DNA from: Variovorax atrisoli 110B
GTDB lineage: Bacteria; Pseudomonadota; Gammaproteobacteria; Burkholderiales; Burkholderiaceae_C
NCBI RefSeq assembly: GCF_000382045.1
Contig: NZ_KB907458.1
Span: 248,001-312,000, forward strand
Direction: 5' to 3'
DNA: 64,000 nt
This document shows positions 7,285-15,217 of the stretch, piece by piece (positions within the stretch are counted from its first letter, which is position 1; every line of letters begins with the position of its first letter). The notes under the pieces were generated by a model, which saw only the letters and a program-made list of their open reading frames with translations, was not told the origin of the DNA and made no database searches. The position numbers and the translations under genes were made by a program.

Positions 7285-8733
7285 CTACAGCAGCCGCTCG
7301 CGCAGGGTGGCGAGCTGGCCCGTGAAGGGCATGCTGTCTTCGAGGCAGCGCAGGTCGAGCAGCAGGCGGTCTTCGGCGATGCGTCCGATCACCGGCAGCG
7401 GCAGGCCGCGCAGCGCGGTGGCGAGGGCGTCGAGCGCGGTGCCGATGCCCTTTTTCGAGGTGCCGGCCGGCGCAAGCGCGAGGCCCGCGGAGGGCAGGCG
7501 CTCCACCGGCAGCGAGCCGGAGCCGATCTGCCCGAGCAGCGGCACCACCTCGACCGTGAAGCGCGGCGACACGGCCGCCTGCACAGGCTCGCGCAACGCC
7601 TCGGCCATCTCGCGGATCGCATCGGCGGGCCGGGTGAGCAGCCGCAGCGTCGGCAGGTCCTGCGCGAGGCGCTCGGGCCGCAGGTAGAGCGACAGCGTGG
7701 CCTCGAGCGCGGCCAGCGGCAGCTTGCTCATGCGCAGCGCGCGCTTCATCGGGAACTTGCGGATGCGGCCCACGGCTTCCTTGCTGCCCACGATGAGGCC
7801 GGCCTGCGGTCCGCCGAGCAGCTTGTCGCCCGAGAAGGTGACCACGTCGCAGCCGGCCGCGAGCATCTCCTGCGGCAGCGGCTCGCGCGGCAGGCCGTAG
7901 CGCGCGAGGTCGACCAGCGAGCCGCTGCCCAGGTCGGTGGCCAGCGGCACGCCGCGCGCATGCGCGATGCCGGCGAGCGTGGCCTCGTCGACGGCCGAGG
8001 TGAAGCCCTGCACCGCGTAGTTGCTGGTGTGCACTTTCATCACGAGCGCGGTGCGATCGTTGATGGCGCGCTCGTAGTCCTGCGGATGCGTGCGGTTGGT
8101 GGTGCCGACCTCGACCATGCGCGCACCCGCGCTGGCCATCACGTCGGGCATGCGGAAGGCGCCGCCGATCTCCACCAGCTCCCCGCGCGAGACGATCACC
8201 TCGCGTTCGCGCGCCAGCGCCGCGATGGTGAGCAGCACCGCGGCGGCGTTGTTGTTGACCACCGTGGCGGCCTCGGCGCCGGTGATGGTGCACAGCAGCT
8301 CTTCGACCAGCGAGTCGCGGTCGCCTCGGCTGCCGGTGGCGAGGTCGTACTCGAGGTTGTTGGGCGACGTCATCACCGCCAGCAGCCGCTGCAGCGCCGC
8401 ATCGGCCAGCAAGGCGCGGCCCAGGTTGGTGTGGATGACGGTGCCCGTGAGGTTCAGCACCGCCTTCATGCGCGGCGCGAGGCGCGACTGGATGCGCGCG
8501 GCGAGCGCGTCGCCGAGCGCATCGGGCCGCACGTCGGCAGCGGCGAGCTTGCCTGCGACGGCTTGTGCGCGAAGCCCTTCGAGCAGCGCGCGCGCCTCTT
8601 TCACCACGAGCGTGTGGCCGTGCTCGGCCAGCAATGCGCCCGGCACGGCGAGGCGCAGCAGTTGATCGACAGAAGGCAGATCCTGGGGCCTTGCCGTCGA
8701 GCCGTGGACCACGGACTCTTCGGGCATCGCCAT
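7285..8733 (-). CDS. selA: L-seryl-tRNA(Sec) selenium transferase
   Basis: PLP enzyme that converts Ser-tRNA-Sec to Sec-tRNA-Sec using selenophosphate. The 482-aa protein carries the SelA signatures NLTGTVIHTNLGRA, NNNAAAVLL and TFSGDKLLGGPQAG, where Lys304 should be the PLP-binding lysine. The chosen ATG at 8733 shares one base with the fdhE stop (TGATG), which indicates translational coupling; a second in-frame ATG lies two codons later. Genes of unknown function separate it from selB, although selAB are often adjacent in other bacteria. Confidence 0.97.
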   Translation of the reverse strand: MAMPEESVVHGSTARPQDLPSVDQLLRLAVPGALLAEHGHTLVVKEARALLEGLRAQAVAGKLAAADVRPDALGDALAARIQSRLAPRMKAVLNLTGTVIHTNLGRALLADAALQRLLAVMTSPNNLEYDLATGSRGDRDSLVEELLCTITGAEAATVVNNNAAAVLLTIAALAREREVIVSRGELVEIGGAFRMPDVMASAGARMVEVGTTNRTHPQDYERAINDRTALVMKVHTSNYAVQGFTSAVDEATLAGIAHARGVPLATDLGSGSLVDLARYGLPREPLPQEMLAAGCDVVTFSGDKLLGGPQAGLIVGSKEAVGRIRKFPMKRALRMSKLPLAALEATLSLYLRPERLAQDLPTLRLLTRPADAIREMAEALREPVQAAVSPRFTVEVVPLLGQIGSGSLPVERLPSAGLALAPAGTSKKGIGTALDALATALRGLPLPVIGRIAEDRLLLDLRCLEDSMPFTGQLATLRERLL

Positions 8734-9761
8734 CAGCCGCCTCCGCCGTCGTCTGGTATTTCGGGGTCGCTGAACAGCAGCATCAGGTTGTGGCCGCTGC
8801 GCTGGTGGCCGCCTTCGGACACGAGCAGATCCAGCGTGACGCTCGCCAGGTCGTCTGCGACGGGTTCGACCTCGGGGTCCTTCTCCATCACGACCTGCTT
8901 GAGGTAGTGTCCGCAGCTGTCGCAGCACTCGGCCTTCACCGCGCCTTCGCGCGCGCCGGTGGCCGGAAGTTCCACGCCGGGCTGCGGCGCCAGCGACTCG
9001 AAGTGGATGCCCTTGGTGCTCTCGCAGTGCGTGCACTTGATGCGCACGTAGTGCCACTCGGTGCCGCACAGCGAGCAATGCAGGTAGCGAAAGCCCGCCT
9101 CGTCGGCGCCGATGCGCGTGATGCTCGCTGTGGGTGCGCTGCCGCAGCAGGGGCATTCGTTGCCGGGGTCGGTGCGGCCGTAGATGTTCTCGCCTGCGCT
9201 CTCGGCCACCTGCAGCACCAGGTGCGTCCAGTAGGCCTGCAGCCCGGCGGCGATCAGCGGCGCCGCGGCGAGGTCGAGTCCGAACATGATGCGGCGCGAG
9301 AGCCGGTCGGCCTGCGCGTCGATCCATGCGCCGTCGGCGGCCGCCACGCGGTCGAGCGTGTCGCGTGCGGGGCCTTCGGGCAGCCTTGCGCGAAAGAGTG
9401 CGAGCAGCCGGCGCAGTTCATTCAGCCATACCGGATCGCGCGTCCAGCCGAACGCGGGCATCGGCGGCTTGAGCACCTTCGCGGCGGCCTCGAGCGCTTC
9501 GGATCCGGGCAGATCGACAGGCGGGTAGTCCTGCAGCACCTGGTGCTGCGCCTGGGCGAGGTCGGCGATGAAGATCAGGTACTCGCGCATCGGATGCGAT
9601 GCCGCGAGCTGCCGCAGCCTGAGCTGGCGGTCGGAGAAGGCGAGGGAGCGCACCGGCAGGCGCAGGAACGGCATCTGCCGCCCGGCCTGCATGGCGATCT
9701 GCTCCGGCTCGAGGACGCGGGTGGTCCGGATCGGCGGTGGATTGCCGTTGGAACTGCTCAT
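8733..9761 (-). CDS. fdhE: Formate dehydrogenase accessory protein FdhE
   Basis: Cytoplasmic rubredoxin-like factor needed for maturation of Tat-exported formate dehydrogenases. The 342-aa protein has the four expected CxxC pairs: Cys203/206, Cys229/232, Cys243/246 and Cys280/283, which bind iron. The N-terminal half is helical. It lies downstream of fdoGHI and overlaps selA by one base, matching its role between structural genes and Sec insertion genes. Confidence 0.95.
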   Translation of the reverse strand: MSSSNGNPPPIRTTRVLEPEQIAMQAGRQMPFLRLPVRSLAFSDRQLRLRQLAASHPMREYLIFIADLAQAQHQVLQDYPPVDLPGSEALEAAAKVLKPPMPAFGWTRDPVWLNELRRLLALFRARLPEGPARDTLDRVAAADGAWIDAQADRLSRRIMFGLDLAAAPLIAAGLQAYWTHLVLQVAESAGENIYGRTDPGNECPCCGSAPTASITRIGADEAGFRYLHCSLCGTEWHYVRIKCTHCESTKGIHFESLAPQPGVELPATGAREGAVKAECCDSCGHYLKQVVMEKDPEVEPVADDLASVTLDLLVSEGGHQRSGHNLMLLFSDPEIPDDGGGG

Positions 9762-9854
9762 CCGGACGACTCTACAGCCATTCGCACGATTTGCGATACG
9801 CGATCGCCCCGAGTCCCCGCAGGGCGGCCCGGGTTTGTTCGCAGGATGCCGCTG

Positions 9855-9935
9855 AACCGCCGTTGCCGAGCCGGAGGTATCGCCCCCGGAAGGGGGAAGG
9901 CGCGCGCCACACGAAGTGCGCGCAGCCTGGAGAGA
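9855..9935 (-). repeat. Intergenic repeat family A, copy 1 (after fdoI)
   Basis: Minus-strand copy of a repeat whose core reads CCAGGCTGCGCGCACTTCGT here, followed by a C-rich/G-rich hairpin (CCCCC, five bases, GGGGG). It begins within about 12 nt of the fdoI stop codon. Other copies are at 25321, 38091 and 62838. This is the most diverged copy. It separates fdoI from fdhE in an otherwise tight gene train. Confidence 0.7.
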
Positions 9936-9941
9936 ACCAGT

Positions 9942-10565
9942 TCATTCCCCCCGGGTCATCTTGCGGTGCCACAGCGGATGGTTGAGCTTGGCCCAGCCTT
10001 CGGTGACCGTGCCGCGCGTCATCGCGCGCAGCGTGCCCTTGACCCAGATGGCCGCGTAGATGTGCGTGATGACCGAGAGGATCAGCACCACGGCCGAGGC
10101 CGCGTGCACCACCACCGCGATGCGCCGCAGGAGGATCGGGAAGAAGCCCACGAACCACGGACTCCAGAACATGAAGCCCGTCACCAGCAACAGCAGCAGG
10201 CTGATGCCGAAGGCCCAGAACACCAGCTTCTGGCCGGCGTTGTACTTGCCCACCGGCGGCATGCTCGACTTGTCGCCCTTGAGCATCTTCGGCGCATTGG
10301 CGATCCAATCGCGGTCGCCCTTGTCGAGGATGTTCTCGCGCCACATCGTGAAGAACAGGAACACGAAGCCCAGCACCATCAGCAGCCCCATGAAGGGATG
10401 CAGGATGCGCGTCCAGGGCCCGCCGCCGAAGAGCGCGCTCAGGAAGAACAGGCTCGGATGGAAGAAGGCCAGGCCCGAGAGCGCCGCGGCGAAGAACATG
10501 ATCGCCACGAACCAGTGGTTCATGCGCGTGGCGTCGCGGTAGCGGCGAAGGTAGTAGCGTGTCAT
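9942..10565 (-). CDS. fdoI: Formate dehydrogenase gamma subunit (cytochrome b556)
   Basis: 207-aa membrane subunit that anchors the formate dehydrogenase and passes electrons to quinone through two b hemes. About four hydrophobic helices are visible, beginning at HWFVAIMFFAAALSGLAF. Candidate heme ligands are His in NHWF, in RILHPFMGL and in VVHAAS/ITHIYAAIW. Its length fits FdnI/FdoI. It is 13 bp after fdoH on the same strand. Confidence 0.95.
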   Translation of the reverse strand: MTRYYLRRYRDATRMNHWFVAIMFFAAALSGLAFFHPSLFFLSALFGGGPWTRILHPFMGLLMVLGFVFLFFTMWRENILDKGDRDWIANAPKMLKGDKSSMPPVGKYNAGQKLVFWAFGISLLLLLVTGFMFWSPWFVGFFPILLRRIAVVVHAASAVVLILSVITHIYAAIWVKGTLRAMTRGTVTEGWAKLNHPLWHRKMTRGE

Positions 10566-10578
10566 CGCGTTCTTCTCC

Positions 10579-11547
10579 TCATGCGCGGGGTGCGGTGGGC
10601 GGCGTCGAAGAGGCCGAGGCCGGCGGCTGCTCGATCACCACCACGTCGTCGGGCCTGCCGTCGCGGTCGGCGTCGGGATGGTCGTCCTTGGGCTCGATGG
10701 GGCCGGTCTTCATGTAGTGGAAGAAGCTGCCCACCACGGCGCCGATCATGGCGACCACGGCGAGCGGCTTGGCGACGCCCTTCCACAGCGACACCAGCGG
10801 GCTGATGTGCGGGTCCTTCGGCAGGTCGGCGTACAGCTGCGGCCGGTCGGCGTGCTGCAGCACGTACATCACGTGCGTGCCGCCCACGCCCGCCGGGTCG
10901 TAGACGCCGGCGTTGGCGAAGCCGCGCTCCTTCAGGTCGACGATGCGCTCCGAGGCGTACTCGTGCATGTCCTCCTTGGTGCCGAAGTGCAGCGCGCCGG
11001 TGGGGCAGGCCTTCACGCAGGCCGGCTCCAGGCCCACGCCCACGCGGTCGGAGCACAGCGAGCACTTGTAGGCCTTGTTGTCGACCTTGCTGATGCGCGG
11101 CACGTCGAAGGGACAGCCGGTGACGCAGTTGCCGCAGCCCACGCAATGCTCGCTGATGAAGTCGACGATGCCGTTGGCGTACTTGACGATGGCGCCCGGC
11201 GAGGGGCACGACTTCAGGCAGCCGGGGTCTTCGCAGTGCATGCAGCCGTCCTTGCGGATCAGCCATTCGAGCTTGCCGGCTTCGGGCTCGACCTCGGAGA
11301 ACTTCATCACCGTCCAGGAGGCGGGCGTGAGGTCGACCGGGTTGTCGTAGGTGCCGTGCGTGGTGCCGACTTCGTCGCGCAGGTCGTTCCACTGCATGCA
11401 TGCGACCTGGCAGGCCTTGCAGCCGATGCAGGCCGACACGTCGATCAGCTTCGCGACCGGCTGGATCTGCGGCCGATGGCGGATCTCGGGCGACGGCGTG
11501 GTCGTGGCCGAGCGGGCGGCGATGTCGAGGGTTTGAAGAGATGACAT
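10579..11547 (-). CDS. fdoH: Formate dehydrogenase beta subunit (4x[4Fe-4S])
   Basis: 322-aa electron-transfer subunit on the periplasmic side. Four ferredoxin-type cysteine clusters occur between residues about 38 and 195 (SACIGCKACQVACMQW; GCMHCEDPGCLKSCP; HCVGCGNCVTGCPF; CSLCSDRV with CVKACP). A single transmembrane helix (LAVVAMIGAVVGSFFHYM) lies near the C-terminus as in FdnH/FdoH. It starts 3 bp after fdoG. The final 25 residues are a charged/proline-rich tail. Confidence 0.96.
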   Translation of the reverse strand: MSSLQTLDIAARSATTTPSPEIRHRPQIQPVAKLIDVSACIGCKACQVACMQWNDLRDEVGTTHGTYDNPVDLTPASWTVMKFSEVEPEAGKLEWLIRKDGCMHCEDPGCLKSCPSPGAIVKYANGIVDFISEHCVGCGNCVTGCPFDVPRISKVDNKAYKCSLCSDRVGVGLEPACVKACPTGALHFGTKEDMHEYASERIVDLKERGFANAGVYDPAGVGGTHVMYVLQHADRPQLYADLPKDPHISPLVSLWKGVAKPLAVVAMIGAVVGSFFHYMKTGPIEPKDDHPDADRDGRPDDVVVIEQPPASASSTPPTAPRA

Positions 11548-11550
11548 CGT

Positions 11551-14500
11551 TCAGGCCTTCTCGATGTTTACGGTGAAGGACTTGTACTCCGGCGTCTGCG
11601 TGTTCGCGTCGCCCACGAACGGCGTCAGCGTGTTCACCAGATAGCCGGGCTTGGCGATGCCCACGAAGCCCCAGTGGTTCGGCAGTCCCACGGTATGGAC
11701 CGTGCGCCCGTCCACCTGCAGTCCCACGATGCGCTTGGTGACCACGGCCACGGCCTTGATGTAGCCGCGCTTGCTCGACACCTTGACCATGTCGCCGTGG
11801 CCGATGCCCTTCTCCTTCGCGAGCTCTTCGCCGATCTCGACGAACTGCTGCGGCTGGATGATGGCCGAGGTGCGCACGTTCTTGGTCCAGTAGTGGAAGT
11901 GCTCGGTGAGCCGGTAGCTGGTCGCCACGTACGGGAAGTCCTTCGGCACGCCGAGCCTCTCGAGGTCGCCCTTGAAGATGCGTGCCGCGGGGTTGGCGCG
12001 CGCCTTCTCGTTGTTCGGGTGCATCAGGTTGTTGACCAGCGGCGACTCGAACGGCTCGTAGTGCTCGGGCAGCGGTCCTTCGGCCATGCCGGTGGGCGCG
12101 AACAGGCGCGCCACGCCCTCGGCGGTCATGATGAAGGGGCGCACCGCGTCGGCTTCCGTCGGGTTGGCGTCGGGCCGGATGTCGGGAATGTCCGAACCTG
12201 CCCACTGCTTGCCGTTCCACGCGATCAGGCCGCGCCTGGCGATCCATGGCTTGCCGGTGGCGGGGTCGGTGGACGCGCCGTTGTAGAGGATGCGCCGGTT
12301 CGCCGGCCAGGCCCACGCCCAGTTCTGCACCATGCCGATGCCGTACGGGTCGGCGTTGTCGCGCCGCGCCATCTGGTTGCCGGCCTGCGTCCATGCGCCC
12401 GAGTAGATCCAGCAGCCGCTGGCGGTGCTGCCGTCGTCGCGCAGCAGGCCGAAGCCCGAGAGCTGTTCGCCGGCCTTGGCCAGCGGCGGCTTGGTCGGGT
12501 CCTTCGGATCGGTCAGGTCGGCGAGCGCGCGGCCGTTGTATTCCATCGCCAGTTCCTGCGCGGAGGGCGAGTGCGGAATCTTGTAGGGCCAGGTGAGCTT
12601 GACGATCGGATCGGGGAAGGCGCCGCCGTCCTTGGCGTAGGCGGCGCGCAGCCGGTTGAAGATGCCGGCGACGATCTCGATGTCGCCCTTGGCCTCGCCC
12701 GGCGGCTCCGCGCCCTTCCAGTGCCACTGCAGCCAGCGGCTGGAGTTGGTGAGCGAGCCGTCCTCCTCCGCGAAGCAGGTGGAAGGCAGGCGGAACACCG
12801 TGGTCTGGATGTCGGCGCTCTTGACGTCGTTGAACTCGCCGAAGTTGCGCCAGAACTCGCTGGTCTCGGTCTGCAGCGGATCGATGGTGACCAGGAACTT
12901 GAGCTTCGAGAGCCCGTCGACGATCTTCTTCTTGTCGGGGAAGGAGCCCACCGGGTTGAAGCCCTGGCAGATGTAGCCGTTGAGCTTGCCCTGGTTCATG
13001 AGCTCGAAGGCCTGCAGCACGTCGTAGAGCCTGTCGATCTTAGGCAGGTAGTGGAAGGCCCACTCGTTTTCCGCCGTGGCCGCGTCGCCCCACCACGACT
13101 TCTGCATGCTGACGAAGAACTTCGGGTAGTTCTGCCAGTAGCTCATCTGGTTGGGACGCAGGGGCTTGAGCGCGCGGGTCTTGTAGTAGTCCTCCAGCGT
13201 CTGCTCGCTGTCACGCGCCAGCGACATGTAGCCCGGCAGCGAGTTCGACAGCAGCCCCAGGTCGGTCAGGCCCTGGATGTTGCTGTGGCCGCGCAGCGCG
13301 TTCATGCCGCCGCCCGGCACGCCGATGTTGCCCAGCAGCAGCTGCACGATGGCGCCGGTGCGGATCATCTGCGAGCCCTGGCTGTGCTGCGTCCAGCCCA
13401 GCGCGTACATGATGGTCATGGTGCGCTGGGAGGTGCTGGTGCTCGCGATGTACTCGCAGACCTTCAGGAACTTGTCCTTCGGCGTGCCGGTGATGCGGCT
13501 CACCATGTCGGGCGTGTAGCGCGAATAGTGCCGCTTCATCACCTGCAGCACGCAGTTCGGGTCCTGCATGCTCATGTCGACCTTGGCCATGCCCTGCTCG
13601 TCGAGCGCGTAGCCCCACGACTTGGGGTCGTAGTTGCGCTTCTCGGCGTTGTAGCCGCTGAACAGGCCGTCCTCGAACTTGTAGTCGGGGCCGACGATGA
13701 AGGTCGCGTTGGTGTAGTTGCGGACGTACTCGGTCTGGATCCTGTCGTTGCTCAGCAGGTAGTTGATGACCCCCGCCAGGAAGGCGATGTCCGACCCCGC
13801 GCGGATCGGCGCGTAGTAGTCGGCCATGGCGGCCGAGCGCGTGAAGCGCGGGTCGACCACCACCAGGCGGGCCTTGTTCTGTTTCTTGGCTTCGATGACC
13901 CACTTGAAGCCGCACGGATGCGCCTCCGCGGCGTTGCCGCCCATGATCAGCACGACATCCGCGTTCTGGATGTCCTGCCAGTGGTTGGTCATCGCGCCTC
14001 TGCCGAACGTCGGGGCCAGACTGGCCACCGTAGGTCCGTGTCAGACGCGTGCCTGGTTGTCGAACACCAGCATTCCGGTCGAGCGGAATGCCTTGTGCGT
14101 GATGTATCCGGTTTCGTTGGACGAGGCCGAGGCGCAGAGCATGCCGGAGCTGGTCCAGCGGTTTACGGTCTTGCCGTCGGCGTTGGTGGTCTGGAAGTTG
14201 GCGTCGCGGTCGGCCTTCAGCAGCTTGGCGATGCGGTCGAGCGCCTCGTCCCAGCCGATGCGCTTCCACTCCGTGGCGCCGGGTTCGCGCACCTCGGGGT
14301 ACTTCAGGCGCATGGGGCTGTGCACGAAGTCGAGCAGGCCGGCGCCCTTGGGGCACAGCGTGCCGCGGTTGACGGGGTGGTCGGCATCGCCCTCGATGTG
14401 GAGGATGTCGGACACCACGTTCTTCGCCTTGTCGCCAAGGCTGTACATGATGAGGCCGCAGCCCACCGAGCAGTACGGGCAGGTGTTGCGTGTCTCGGTG

Positions 14501-14628
14501 GTGCGCGCGAGCTTGAAGTTGCGGGCCTCGGCCAGCGCGGCGGTCGGCGAGAAGCCGAGCGCGGCGATGCTGGAGCCGACCAGCCCCGCGCTGCTGACGC
14601 GGAAGAATTGCCGGCGGTTCATGTCCAT
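11551..14628 (-). CDS. fdoG: Formate dehydrogenase alpha subunit, selenocysteine-containing
   Basis: Molybdenum/tungsten-bis-MGD catalytic subunit oxidising formate to CO2. The frame is interrupted at 14041-14043 by TGA, but both sides are in the same frame and the junction reads ARV-U-HGPTVASLAP, the same as E. coli FdnG/FdoG. The UGA is therefore read as Sec196, giving 1025 aa. The N-terminus has a Tat signal (RRQFFR) and a CPYCSVGCG [4Fe-4S] motif. A SECIS hairpin follows the UGA. The gene is followed 3 bp later by fdoH. Product export to the periplasm and quinone coupling through FdoI are inferred from the family. Confidence 0.97.
14003..14043 (-). promoter_or_regulatory. SECIS element and UGA(Sec) codon of fdoG
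   Basis: Counting U of UGA (14043) as 1, the minus strand gives a stem CGG-U-GGCC / GGCC-CCG with apical loop AGUCU. The bulged U falls at position 17 and the loop G and U fall at positions 23 and 24, which are the SelB contact bases known from the E. coli fdhF SECIS. The element lies inside the coding frame, as usual in bacteria. Confidence 0.92.
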
Positions 14629-14722
14629 GACGGAACCTCCTGCGGCGGTGAAGTGGGGGGTCGTTTCATCGTGGTCTTCTTTTCTTCTTGCGGGTAACTC
14701 GAACGAAAGCTGGCAAGCCGCG

Positions 14723-15016
14723 CTACTTCGGCGCCGAACCGTCGCCAGCGCTGGGCGCGGGCGCCGCGCCGCCGGACGAGCCGGCGCCGCCCGGGCCGCT
14801 CATGCCGCCGACGGCTGCGCCGCCTTCGGACGGCCCGTTGTGGGACGTGGTGGACTCGACCTTGTCGCCGGACTCGGCAGGCGTGATGCCGGTGGGGCTG
14901 GCGCCGGTCGTGCCGGCGCTGGCCTTGGGGGCGGGGGGTTTGGGATCGCAGGCGCTCAAGAGCACGCCGAGGGCCAGGCACAGACCCAGGGTTCGCAGGC
15001 GCTGAGATTGCAACAT
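14723..15016 (-). CDS. Small proline/glycine/alanine-rich lipoprotein
   Basis: 97-aa protein with a lipoprotein signal: basic start, hydrophobic LGLCLALGVLLSAC lipobox with Cys at residue 23. The rest is low complexity (Pro, Ala, Gly, Ser) with no recognisable domain, so it is predicted to be a disordered, membrane-anchored peptide. The ATG at 15016 has an upstream GGAGTGTCG-type ribosome site. It lies 94 bp upstream of fdoG on the same strand and might be co-transcribed. No function can be assigned. Confidence 0.7.
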   Translation of the reverse strand: MLQSQRLRTLGLCLALGVLLSACDPKPPAPKASAGTTGASPTGITPAESGDKVESTTSHNGPSEGGAAVGGMSGPGGAGSSGGAAPAPSAGDGSAPK

Positions 15017-15217
15017 CGACACTCCTTCGGGGAAAGGATCGCCAGATAGTGGAATGTTTTTATTTGCCCCGCCGCCGCCGCCAAAGAATGTCTGATCGGA
15101 GCGAAGGGGTGTTTGAGTCGCATCATGCGGCAGGGCCGGTGTGCGGGCAAGTAGGCCAAAACCGGCAATAACCCTCGAATCCGGCTGCGAGCGAGCCTCT
15201 CGGCTATCGTCGCGGCC

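Noticed and set aside
14041..14628. Two separate formate dehydrogenase alpha fragments or a pseudogene
   Set aside because: Both parts are in one frame, the stop is TGA, the surrounding residues match the Sec site of FdoG, and SECIS and sel genes are present.
11674..14697. 1007-aa open frame on the plus strand opposite fdoG
   Set aside because: Shadow of the GC-rich fdoG codon pattern; no recognisable domain, and fdoG is certain.
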